This document shows, piece by piece, positions 1 through 6,624 of a DNA stretch of 9,276 nucleotides. A model generated the notes under the pieces. It searched no databases, was not told where the DNA came from, and saw only the letters and a program-made list of their open reading frames with translations. Position 1 is the first letter of the stretch. Every line of letters begins with the position of its first letter. Origin of the DNA: an uncultured Oscillospiraceae bacterium (GTDB taxonomy: Bacteria; Bacillota; Clostridia; Oscillospirales; Acutalibacteraceae); the NCBI GenBank assembly GCA_900548085.1, contig URJF01000054.1, positions 1 to 9,276 on the forward strand. The letters are read 5' to 3'. The position numbers and the translations under genes are program-made.

Positions 1-90
1 CAGTGCTGACGGTACTATAATATTTTTAAAGCTGAACTTAAAATCAAACTTGGCAGCCTGCTTATTCACTGAAGATTTTTGAGATGTCAT
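1..90 (-). CDS. Probable ABC transporter membrane subunit, N-terminus only (partial)
   Basis: Reading leftward from an ATG at 90 there is an open frame of 30 codons that leaves the window at position 1 without a stop. It begins MTSQKSSVNKQAAKF and continues with a basic, aromatic stretch ending IIVPSAL, which could be the lead-in to a first membrane helix. A strong ribosome binding site, GGAGGA at 99-104, lies 8 nt before the ATG, inside the end of the ATPase gene. The frame overlaps that gene by 29 nt, so the two are translationally coupled. Third place after a YtrA-type GntR regulator and an ABC ATPase is where the permease of such operons normally sits. The permease role is inferred from this position, since no membrane helix is visible in the part present. 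Confidence 0.6.
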   Translation of the reverse strand, partial: MTSQKSSVNKQAAKFDFKFSFKNIIVPSAL

Positions 91-958
91 AACTTTTATC
101 CTCCATTTCATTCAGGAATACCTCCTCCAATGACAGATTTGCACTGTCAATGTGGATGGGGTTCATTTCGTAAAAACGATTTTCGTCAATATACGAACTA
201 ATAATGATAGTAGCCATTTTTCCGTCTATGGTCAGTCCTTTGTTCGGTATCGACTCCAGAGCCTTAGCCTGCTCCTCGGTCTCAAAAATCAGCCTGTACT
301 TTTTGTACTCGCTGCTTATGTCATCTACGGAAACATTCATAGTCAGTTTTTTGCCGTTAATCAGTCCCACGTGGTCACAAAGGTCAGACAACTCCTGAAG
401 ATTATGACTGCTCATAATCATCGAGCATCCTGTCTCTGCCATATATTCGAGAAATATCTTTTTGCACATATTACGCTTTTGAGGATCAACGCCGTCAAAT
501 ACCTCATCGAGAAGCATATACTTAGGTCTGGTGGACATAGCGAGGATAATCTCAGCCTGTCTCTGCATACCCTTAGAAAATGAACCGATATTCTTTTTTG
601 TATCTATCTCCATGGCATCCACAAGATTGTTGAACACCTTTTCGGAAAAATTAGGATAATAACCCTTGTATAACTTTTTCATACGCTTTAGGTTGGCGCC
701 GGGCATAAAATATACATCGTCCGGAATGTATATAAGGTCTGCTCTGACCGCTCCGTTGTCATACACATTTTTGTTATCCATCGAGATAAATCCCTTTGTA
801 GGCTCGAGTATGCCTGCGCACATCTTGAGCAAAGTAGTTTTGCCGGCACCGTTATAGCCTACAAGTCCGTATATAGAAGAATTTTCAACTTCAAAATTTA
901 TATCCTCTATGGCTGTAAAGTCACCGAACGACTTTGATACAGAGTTAATCTTTATCAT
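62..958 (-). CDS. ABC transporter ATP-binding protein (YtrB-like)
   Basis: A 298-residue cytoplasmic ATPase that should power a two-component ABC exporter. The motifs run in order: Walker A GYNGAGKT (34-41), signature SKGMQ (128-132), Walker B YMLLDE (147-152) with catalytic Glu152 and a D-loop ending GVDP, and switch His185 in SSH. The residue normally Gln in the Q-loop appears to be Asp (IYIPDD, 76-81). A C-terminal region of about 90 residues follows the nucleotide-binding domain. I chose the ATG at 958 (MIKINSVSKSF) over an in-frame ATG at 976 because a purine-rich GAGGGGGA binding site lies just upstream of 958 and the family normally begins at this point. It overlaps the end of the GntR gene by 14 nt, and the next gene starts inside its 3' end. 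The substrate cannot be told from the sequence. Related operons respond to cell-wall-active peptides, but that is family knowledge only. Confidence 0.92.
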   Translation of the reverse strand: MIKINSVSKSFGDFTAIEDINFEVENSSIYGLVGYNGAGKTTLLKMCAGILEPTKGFISMDNKNVYDNGAVRADLIYIPDDVYFMPGANLKRMKKLYKGYYPNFSEKVFNNLVDAMEIDTKKNIGSFSKGMQRQAEIILAMSTRPKYMLLDEVFDGVDPQKRNMCKKIFLEYMAETGCSMIMSSHNLQELSDLCDHVGLINGKKLTMNVSVDDISSEYKKYRLIFETEEQAKALESIPNKGLTIDGKMATIIISSYIDENRFYEMNPIHIDSANLSLEEVFLNEMEDKSYDISKIFSE

Positions 959-1346
959 TTGTTCCGTCCCCCTCATAAATTTTGTCTACCAAAGACAACA
1001 GTTCCTCTCGAGATACGCCCTTAGCCTTGCCCGATACTACTGTCTGCCTTATATCCTCCAGGGCGGACTCAACGATTCTTCTGTTGCCTATAGGATTTTT
1101 TGCAACAAAAATTCCTCTGCCCTGTGCCGAATACACGATTCCGTCGTGCTCCAAATCCGAGAATGCCCTCTTGATTGTATTCACATTTATGTTCAGCTCC
1201 AGACTCAGCGACCGTATGGACGGCAGCTTGTCGCCGGGTGAATAAACGCCGGTGTTGACAAGCATAATCACCTGCTCCTTTATCTGTTCATAAATAGGCA
1301 CTCTGCTGTGATAATCAATAAAAATCAATTTTGAGTCCCCTTCCAT
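945..1346 (-). CDS. GntR-family transcriptional regulator, YtrA type
   Basis: A 133-residue regulator with an N-terminal winged helix-turn-helix (about residues 10-78: PIYEQIKEQV, GDKLPSIRSLS, NVNTIKRAF, then the wing GIVYSAQGRGIFV) and only a short C-terminal helical tail of about 50 residues. That short effector part is typical of the YtrA subfamily, which is usually encoded beside ABC transporters and represses its own operon. The frame is open to 1448, but the ATG at 1346 is preferred: the -10, the start point and a perfect inverted repeat all lie between 1355 and 1414, so a longer protein could not be made from this promoter. No strong Shine-Dalgarno is visible before 1346, so expression may be low. 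It is the first gene of the operon and overlaps the ATPase gene downstream. Confidence 0.9.
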   Translation of the reverse strand: MEGDSKLIFIDYHSRVPIYEQIKEQVIMLVNTGVYSPGDKLPSIRSLSLELNINVNTIKRAFSDLEHDGIVYSAQGRGIFVAKNPIGNRRIVESALEDIRQTVVSGKAKGVSREELLSLVDKIYEGDGTNDKD

Positions 1347-1354
1347 AATGTTAG

Positions 1355-1385
1355 CTAACTGTGCTATCTCGTGTAGCACAGTTAG
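1355..1385. promoter_or_regulatory. Operator: perfect 12-bp inverted repeat, probable GntR autoregulatory site
   Basis: CTAACTGTGCTA at 1355-1366 and its exact reverse complement TAGCACAGTTAG at 1374-1385 are separated by 7 bp. The repeat begins at the base next to the -10 box and covers the expected transcription start, so a bound dimer would block initiation. YtrA-type regulators are known to bind inverted repeats in their own promoter. That this protein binds here is inferred. Confidence 0.8.
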
Positions 1386-1414
1386 AATATAGCATACAAA
1401 TTTTTGTTTGTCAA
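1386..1414 (-). promoter_or_regulatory. Sigma-A promoter of the gntR-ABC operon
   Basis: On the minus strand a consensus -35 TTGACA (1409-1414) and a -10 TATATT (1386-1391) are separated by exactly 17 bp. The start would fall near 1379, inside the operator, about 33 nt before the GntR start codon. Confidence 0.85.
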
Positions 1415-1433
1415 CAGGTTTTATAAAAAATTT

Positions 1434-1467
1434 TGCAAAAAAAGCCACGACTTTATGCCGTGGCTTT
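1434..1467 (-). terminator. Intrinsic terminator of the riboswitch-controlled secreted-protein gene
   Basis: AAAGCCACG (1441-1449) and CGTGGCTTT (1459-1467) form a perfect 9-bp stem with a 9-nt loop. Read on the minus strand it is followed by a run of T, and it lies 28 nt after the stop of the gene ending at 1495. It separates that transcript from the GntR promoter. A weaker T-rich tail also exists on the plus strand. Confidence 0.85.
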
Positions 1468-1494
1468 CTGTTATTTTTTTAGTAATAAGATATA

Positions 1495-3762
1495 TTATTT
1501 AGTCTTTACTGCCCTTACTGTGCTCCAGCCTGAATAATATTTCTTTCCGTCTACAGTCTTATATGTTCTGACTCTGACATAATACTTTTTGGACTTCTTA
1601 AGGCCGCTGACTGTCTTAGAAGAAGTCTTTGCGCTCTTAACGGTAGCAGTCTTTGTTGTCTTAGAGGTGAACTTTTTACTTGTGCTGTACTGCACCTGAT
1701 AGCCTGTAGCCTGTTTGCTCTGCTTTGTCCAAGCAACCTTGAATGCCTTTTTCTTAGCAGAAACAGATGTAATTCTGCTCATCTTAGGGTTGATAACAAA
1801 AGTTTTCTTAACAGTACCCTTGTAATTGCCGCTAAATGTAACTGTTGCAGTAGCAGTACCTACATTTTTATTAGCAGAATATTTTACTGTGTAATACTTA
1901 GAAGAAACGGTCTTGCCCTTAGCGTCTTTAACCTCTACAGCAGGCTTATATGCTTTGCCGGAATATACGCTCTTTGTATAATCGAGAGTAACTGACTTAA
2001 TCTTGCTGATATTTGTTGTGGAAGCTACTTTAGAGCATACTGTGCACTTTTTAACAATCTTACCGTCTGCCTTTGTTGTAGCAGGAGTTACTGTGCTCTT
2101 GTATGAATGGTCGGAGGTAGCAGCAAATGAAAGCACTACGCCCTTGTCGCCGTCTGCACAGGTATACATTCTCTTGCCGCCGGTACAAGGCTTTATGGTA
2201 GATTTAGTAATTTTGAGGACATGGGTATAACCCTCTTTGTCGATAGCTTTTACGAAATACTCACAAGCAAGGACAGCCTCTTTTGTTGCATAGGCGTTAT
2301 CCTCACCGAGATATGTAATGATACCGTTTTTGCTCTCAAATCCTGAGTACAGATTGTTATAAGCAACAGATGCACGGTCAAGGTCGCCCAAAGCAGAATA
2401 TGCCATAAGTGCAACAGCTGTGGAATCGGCGCTGGTTGTGTTATACTCTGTGCTGTAGTAATAGCCATCATCGTTAGTGTACTTTTCCAAAACAGAAACC
2501 GCATCTGAAACGATGTCCTTATAATCATCTTTGTACTTAGCTATAGCAGTAAGGAAAACAGCTGTGTTGTCGGCAGCAAATCCCCAGAAATTCATACCCT
2601 TGCCTTTTACATAATAGCCTTTGATAAAAGCATTGCAAAGCTTTTTGCCGAAGGATTCGCTTGCTGCTTCGATAGCTACACGATAGTAATAGGGGTTGGA
2701 AATATTGTTTACATCCAAGCTTTCAAACTGCTCAACAAGATTATAGCCATTGTAGTTTTCCGGATTAAGTCCCATTGTTCTGAGAGTAGAAATGACCGCA
2801 CCGTAAACTGCGAGAGCGTCTGCCGATTTAGCGTCTGCTGTCAGTCTGCCGTTGTCTGCAAGTGCCCGGTCAACGCTTGCGAGATAGGTCTTTTCATACT
2901 TAGACATATCATATCCGGAGTTAAGATATGTAAGATAATCTACAGCTGAGTCTACTGTAAGCTCTTTTATATCCTTGAGCAAAAATTCTGCTCCGCCGTT
3001 GAGCTTTGATTTTACTGTAGTAACGAGTGGGTTTTCGCTGACAGTAACCTTACAATAAGGTGAAAAAATGTACTCGCCTTCATTATTGGTTTCAGCAGTA
3101 AGCTCATATGTACCTACTTTGTCGAAAGAAAGAGTAACCTTTCCGTCTTTGTCGGTAGTACCTACCACATCATCTCCGCACATAATGCTGAGATTGTTCG
3201 CCGGGAGAGTAACATTCTCATAAGTTACAGGATCAAAACCGCTCTTAGCAGCAGAGAGTGTAAACTTTTGGTTAGGAACAACATTGTTGACTGCTCTTGT
3301 ATTAAACTCCACATACTTGTCCATATATGATGAAGTGTCTTGATAGAACATATACTCAAGATAATCACCGTCATTTACAGCAATGTTGAGTCCGCTTACC
3401 ATAGCACCGCTCTGGCGATATGATATATTTCCGCCCTCACCGAATGCCGCAGTAACCCAACCTGATTGTGCAACTTTAAGCGGAGCGTAGTCCATAAAGT
3501 CATCACCGAACATTGCGATATGAGCGGCAATAGTAGCATCGAGGATGGTAGGAACATCGAGAGTGTCCTTATATCCTGTATCATACTTGTCCGACAGGTC
3601 TGCACTGACTTTAATCTCAGTAGGCATCATGGTGAACACACCGCCGTCATAGACGCTGAACTCTACTGATTTTTCGCCGTTTGCAGCCAGTGCCGAAAAC
3701 GAAATTGTCATTGTGCTCAAAAGCATACAGATGCTCAAAAGCACAGATAATACTTTTTTCAT
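1495..3762 (-). CDS. Secreted DUF4430/transcobalamin-like protein with alpha-barrel, Ig-like and FN3 domains; candidate cobalamin-binding surface protein
   Basis: A 755-residue exported protein. Residues 1-26 form a signal peptide (MKKVLSVLLS, hydrophobic core, then SALA before the likely cut). Residues 45-155 resemble DUF4430, the transcobalamin C-terminal-like fold (PTILDATIAAH near 71-81, DGDYLEYMF at 131-139). A small Ig-like segment follows (165-245). Residues 255-512 look like an alpha/alpha barrel of the prenyltransferase/terpenoid-cyclase type, with repeated motifs such as DGYYYSTEY and NGIITYLG each followed by a helix. Then come a Cys-containing linker (525-580, KKCTVCSK), an Ig-like domain (588-658) and a fibronectin type III domain (664-755). 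No LPXTG motif, dockerin or lipobox is visible. The start at 3762 has GGAGGG 6 nt upstream. A cobalamin riboswitch and terminator lie in the leader, so it should be made when B12 is scarce. Cobalamin binding is inferred from the regulation and domain content. Confidence 0.8.
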   Translation of the reverse strand: MKKVLSVLLSICMLLSTMTISFSALAANGEKSVEFSVYDGGVFTMMPTEIKVSADLSDKYDTGYKDTLDVPTILDATIAAHIAMFGDDFMDYAPLKVAQSGWVTAAFGEGGNISYRQSGAMVSGLNIAVNDGDYLEYMFYQDTSSYMDKYVEFNTRAVNNVVPNQKFTLSAAKSGFDPVTYENVTLPANNLSIMCGDDVVGTTDKDGKVTLSFDKVGTYELTAETNNEGEYIFSPYCKVTVSENPLVTTVKSKLNGGAEFLLKDIKELTVDSAVDYLTYLNSGYDMSKYEKTYLASVDRALADNGRLTADAKSADALAVYGAVISTLRTMGLNPENYNGYNLVEQFESLDVNNISNPYYYRVAIEAASESFGKKLCNAFIKGYYVKGKGMNFWGFAADNTAVFLTAIAKYKDDYKDIVSDAVSVLEKYTNDDGYYYSTEYNTTSADSTAVALMAYSALGDLDRASVAYNNLYSGFESKNGIITYLGEDNAYATKEAVLACEYFVKAIDKEGYTHVLKITKSTIKPCTGGKRMYTCADGDKGVVLSFAATSDHSYKSTVTPATTKADGKIVKKCTVCSKVASTTNISKIKSVTLDYTKSVYSGKAYKPAVEVKDAKGKTVSSKYYTVKYSANKNVGTATATVTFSGNYKGTVKKTFVINPKMSRITSVSAKKKAFKVAWTKQSKQATGYQVQYSTSKKFTSKTTKTATVKSAKTSSKTVSGLKKSKKYYVRVRTYKTVDGKKYYSGWSTVRAVKTK

Positions 3763-3796
3763 AAAAAGCCCTCCAATAAATAATGATAATAAAAAC

Positions 3797-3820
3797 AAAA
3801 AAACTCTGCTTTTGCAGAGT
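3797..3820 (-). terminator. Riboswitch expression-platform terminator (attenuator) in the 5' leader
   Basis: On the minus strand ACTCTGC (3814-3820), a loop of AAAA and GCAGAGT (3803-3809) form a perfect 7-bp stem followed by a T run (3797-3802). It lies after the cobalamin aptamer and about 22 nt before the ribosome binding site of the secreted-protein gene. No gene ends just upstream, so it must act on the gene's own leader. Its loop and 3' arm contain CAAAAGC, which can pair instead with GCTTTTG beside the aptamer (see findings). Confidence 0.85.
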
Positions 3821-3886
3821 AGTAGGCACAGAAACAAAACGGCAGATGCCGCTATCTTAATTTCTTGCTTTTCCACTTGCCCAAAA

Positions 3887-4056
3887 GCGAAATTATCCTT
3901 CGACACGTCTCCCGGCTCATGACAAAGCAAATAGCGCACAGCCACTCCTTCTCGATTAGCTCAATGGATTGTGGCCGATTCATCAAATACGGTAATGGCG
4001 GTTGCTCGGGACTCCAACCCGATTCCGTTTGCCAAAGGCGGTATTTTGTTTTCGCC
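3887..4056 (-). promoter_or_regulatory. Cobalamin (B12) riboswitch aptamer
   Basis: The minus-strand leader carries the conserved landmarks of the cobalamin riboswitch in order. First come AAACGGAATC (4030-4021) and a CGGG/CCCG hairpin around TTGGAGT, then GCAACCGCCATTACCGT (4005-3989). A GCCAC/GTGGC stem follows (3975-3971 with 3945-3941), and finally the 3' signature GAGCCGGGAGACGTG (3918-3904). GCGAAA (4055-4050) and TTTCGC (3892-3887) can form the closing P1 stem. The aptamer is followed by a terminator, the usual arrangement for ligand-induced termination. The choice between adenosyl- and other cobalamins cannot be made by eye. Confidence 0.87.
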
Positions 4057-4059
4057 AAA

Positions 4060-4088
4060 ATTATAACACACTGCTCAAGTCATTGCAA
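4060..4088 (-). promoter_or_regulatory. Promoter of the riboswitch-controlled gene
   Basis: On the minus strand a perfect -10 TATAAT (4060-4065) lies 17 bp from a partial -35 TTGCAA (4083-4088). The start would fall around 4052-4056, at the 5' edge of the aptamer P1 stem, so the transcript would begin with the riboswitch. Confidence 0.75.
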
Positions 4089-4119
4089 TATTATACGGTA
4101 CTTTTTTACTATATGGCTA

Positions 4120-4147
4120 TTGAAAAATAAAATGAAAGTGATATAAT
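4120..4147 (+). promoter_or_regulatory. Promoter of the branched-chain aminotransferase gene
   Basis: TTGAAA (4120-4125) and TATAAT (4142-4147) with 16 bp between them. The expected start near 4154 gives a leader of about 30 nt, too short for an attenuator or riboswitch. It is divergent from the riboswitch promoter, with 31 bp between the two -35 boxes. Confidence 0.75.
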
Positions 4148-4182
4148 AATTTTTGAACACAAAACTATTAGGAGATGTTAAT

Positions 4183-5208
4183 ATGCAAAAGAAGGATATT
4201 GATTGGTCAAGTCTCGGCTTTGGCTACATCAAGACAGACAAAAGATTTGTCGCTCACTACAAAGACGGCAAATGGGACGAGGGTGCTCTCATCGACGACG
4301 ATATGATTCAGATGAACGAGTGTGCCTGCGTTCTTCAATATGCTCAGACCTGCTTTGAAGGTCTTAAGGCTTATACCACAAAGGACGGCAGAACCGTATG
4401 CTTCCGTCCCGACCTGAACGCTGCTCGTATAGCAGATTCCTGCCGTGGACTTGAGATTCCTGTTTTCCCTGATGATAAATTTGTAGAAGCTGTTAAAGCA
4501 GTAGTAAAGGCTAACGAGGCTTGGGTGCCTCCATATGGCAGCGGCGCTACTCTTTACATTCGTCCATATGTATTCGGTATCGACTCTGTTATCGGTGTAA
4601 AGCCGGCTACAGAATATCAGTTCAGAATGTTTGCTACACCTGTAGGTCCTTATTTCAAAGGTGGCGCAAAGCCTATCACTATCCGTGTATCAGACGTTGA
4701 CCGTGCAGCTCCGAGAGGAACAGGCAACATTAAGGCAGGACTTAACTACGCTATGTCACTCCACAACATTATGGACGCTCACAGAAAGGGATTTGACGAG
4801 AATATGTATCTCGACCCTGCTACCAGAACTAAGGTAGAAGAAACCGGCGGTGCAAACTTTATTTTCGTAACAAAAGACGGCACTGTCGTTACTCCAAAAT
4901 CAGACTCTATTCTTCCTTCTATCACCCGTCGTTCTCTGATGGTTGTAGCAGAGAAGTATCTCGGTCTCAAGGTAGAACACAGAGAGGTTATGTTTGACGA
5001 GCTTAAGGACTTTGCAGAATGTGGACTTTGCGGCACAGCAGCTGTTATCTCCCCTGTCGGCAAAATCGTAAATCACGGCGAAGAAATTTGCTTCCCATCG
5101 GGTATGGAAGAAATGGGTCCTGTTACAAAGAAGTTGTACGAAACCCTCACCGGCATCCAGATGGGCGAAATCGAAGCACCTGAAGGCTGGATTTGCGAAA
5201 TCAAATAA
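4183..5208 (+). CDS. ilvE: Branched-chain amino acid aminotransferase
   Basis: A 341-residue cytoplasmic PLP enzyme of fold type IV that interconverts valine, leucine and isoleucine with their 2-oxo acids, using glutamate/2-oxoglutarate. Diagnostic segments are QTCFEGLKAY near the N-terminus, YIRPYVFG, the PLP-lysine motif GTGNIKAGLNYA with Lys184 as the likely Schiff-base lysine, EETGGANFIFV, SILPSITRRSL and CGTAAVISPVGKI. The length and the GTGNIKAG form fit the longer bacterial/eukaryotic-type subgroup rather than the roughly 300-residue E. coli type. The start is the ATG at 4183, with AGGAG 8 nt upstream. The frame is open back to a TTG at 4153, but that lies at the expected transcription start. 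It is a single-gene unit with its own promoter and terminator, not inside an ilv/leu operon. Confidence 0.95.
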   Translation: MQKKDIDWSSLGFGYIKTDKRFVAHYKDGKWDEGALIDDDMIQMNECACVLQYAQTCFEGLKAYTTKDGRTVCFRPDLNAARIADSCRGLEIPVFPDDKFVEAVKAVVKANEAWVPPYGSGATLYIRPYVFGIDSVIGVKPATEYQFRMFATPVGPYFKGGAKPITIRVSDVDRAAPRGTGNIKAGLNYAMSLHNIMDAHRKGFDENMYLDPATRTKVEETGGANFIFVTKDGTVVTPKSDSILPSITRRSLMVVAEKYLGLKVEHREVMFDELKDFAECGLCGTAAVISPVGKIVNHGEEICFPSGMEEMGPVTKKLYETLTGIQMGEIEAPEGWICEIK

Positions 5209-5222
5209 TCAACACTATACAA

Positions 5223-5259
5223 AAGCGAGCATATCAATCGATATGCCCGCTTATTTTTT
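5223..5259 (+). terminator. Intrinsic terminator of ilvE
   Basis: AAGCG plus GCATAT (5223-5234) pairs with ATATGC plus CGCTT (5241-5252), with one A/C mismatch in the stem. T6 follows at 5254-5259. It begins 14 nt after the aminotransferase stop codon. Confidence 0.85.
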
Positions 5260-5273
5260 GCTATAAAAACAAC

Positions 5274-5317
5274 AAAAAAATCAGAGGTCGAATTATTGGA
5301 CCTCTGATTTTATTTTT
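5274..5317. terminator. Bidirectional terminator between the histidine kinase gene and ilvE
   Basis: AAATCAGAGGTC (5278-5289) and GACCTCTGATTT (5299-5310) form a perfect 12-bp stem with a 9-nt loop. T-rich tails exist on both strands, with the cleaner one on the minus strand (5274-5280). It chiefly serves the leftward kinase operon, whose stop codon (5293-5295) lies in the hairpin loop. It also backs up the ilvE terminator. Confidence 0.88.
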
Positions 5318-6624
5318 TCTTTGTTTTCAGTCGGCTTTTGGAACAATATTGTTACTCGGAAGGTGCGGCGCTGTGAATCGTAGGACCAGCGGACATTTCC
5401 GTGATTTTGTTCTGCGTGCCGTTTGATTATTTTTGTACCGAAGCCGTGATTTCCGGCGTCTGATTTTGTGGTGAACAGTGTGTCGTCAAGATGATTTGGC
5501 GATTTGTCTGAGGAGTTCTCCACGCTCAAAATATCCATTCCGTTTACATTTCGCAGAGACAGCTCTACTCGTTTTTCGGTACTCCTCTCTGCCGCCTCTA
5601 CTGCATTGTCCAAAATGTTATTGAGTATAACAGAAAGTTCGGAGTCATCAATATAGCTCAGATTGGCTGTCTTTGCCTCGTAGGTGAATTTAATATTCTT
5701 TTGCTGACAAACGACAATATACTTGTTCAAAATCAAATCGAGCATTTTATTGCTTGAAATTCTCAGCTTATTTTTATTTTCAAAATATGGATAAATTTCG
5801 CCGATATATTTTCTTACATCCTCAACTTTTTCAAAACTGCTGATGGTCAAAAAATGATTTTTTGTATCATGGAACAACATTTGCAGTTCGCTGTTTTGGT
5901 GCTCGAGGACATTCATATAGGTGGTATTAAGATTATACAGCCTGCTCTCCATCTCGAGTTCGTTAATCTTTGACTCCTTATTGGCGAGAGACTGATAATA
6001 GACGAATATGAATACGCTGGATACGATGAACAGAACGCAAACCACAGCCGAAGTTACCTTGTACATGGTAGTGACCTTTGTGGTGGAGGCTGTGTACAAA
6101 AACAGCGTGCAGGAAATCATAGTCAATATAGGGAACATAAACAGCGGCATAAATTGGGTAGCACTGTTTTTCTTATGTCCCATTTTGATTACAATAGCTG
6201 CCAAGAGCTGTGACAGGACAAAATACACAAGTTTACTTATTATGACAATAATAAGTAGTGCATACACATCATTTCTATAGCTGTCGGCAGCAAATCCAAT
6301 CACCATAGAAAGAACAAAAATCGTCAAAATTTCTGCCGAATACATCAGCGCATCAAGAATTATACTCTGTATTGCAGCATTCTTTTTAGGAATATCAAAG
6401 CATAGTATTGCAAAAGCAAAATTGATAATAAAAAACACAATCAAATTTACTATTATATTATCAATCACATTGAATATTATTGAGCTGGGTATAAACAATC
6501 CTAAGCCGATTAAAATAACTGCTGCATTGGATTTTTGCTTTTTTTCATAAATTCTTGTAAAAAAGCAAAATGATATAATCATTTCGAAAATATAAACAAG
6601 AATCATAACGATTTCTCGTTCCAT
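5293..6624 (-). CDS. AgrC-like quorum-sensing sensor histidine kinase
   Basis: A 443-residue membrane kinase. The first 215 residues or so contain six to seven hydrophobic helices with short loops, the AgrC-type sensor for a peptide signal. A coiled linker (KESKINELEMESRLYNL) leads to the phosphoacceptor motif FHDTKNHF, with His252 as the likely site. The ATP-binding domain has the N-box NNILDNAVEAAE (Asn340) and the G-box HGFGTKIIKRHAE. This divergent set of motifs is that of the HPK10/AgrC group. The ATG at 6624 shares its A with the TGA of the response-regulator gene, and GGAGGA at 6631-6636 lies 6 nt upstream. The open frame extends one codon further, to a TTG at 6627, which is less likely. 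Its last codons form part of the terminator stem. The likely input is the peptide encoded at 7985-8128, and the likely output partner is the adjacent LytTR regulator. Confidence 0.92.
   Translation of the reverse strand: MEREIVMILVYIFEMIISFCFFTRIYEKKQKSNAAVILIGLGLFIPSSIIFNVIDNIIVNLIVFFIINFAFAILCFDIPKKNAAIQSIILDALMYSAEILTIFVLSMVIGFAADSYRNDVYALLIIVIISKLVYFVLSQLLAAIVIKMGHKKNSATQFMPLFMFPILTMISCTLFLYTASTTKVTTMYKVTSAVVCVLFIVSSVFIFVYYQSLANKESKINELEMESRLYNLNTTYMNVLEHQNSELQMLFHDTKNHFLTISSFEKVEDVRKYIGEIYPYFENKNKLRISSNKMLDLILNKYIVVCQQKNIKFTYEAKTANLSYIDDSELSVILNNILDNAVEAAERSTEKRVELSLRNVNGMDILSVENSSDKSPNHLDDTLFTTKSDAGNHGFGTKIIKRHAEQNHGNVRWSYDSQRRTFRVTILFQKPTENKEKIKSEVQ

Noticed and set aside
152..583. Plus-strand open frame of 143 codons
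   Set aside because: It lies wholly opposite the ABC ATPase gene, whose motifs are clear, and has no recognisable domain.
1347..1448. Longer GntR protein starting at 1448
   Set aside because: The promoter and operator lie inside this stretch, and the conserved GntR domain begins just after the ATG at 1346.
3763..3945. N-terminal extension of the secreted protein by 61 residues
   Set aside because: It is the translation of the riboswitch and terminator region. A signal peptide and a strong ribosome binding site fix the start at 3762.
3852..4146. Small open frames on both strands between the secreted-protein gene and ilvE
   Set aside because: They lie in the riboswitch and promoter DNA, resemble no family and lack ribosome binding sites.
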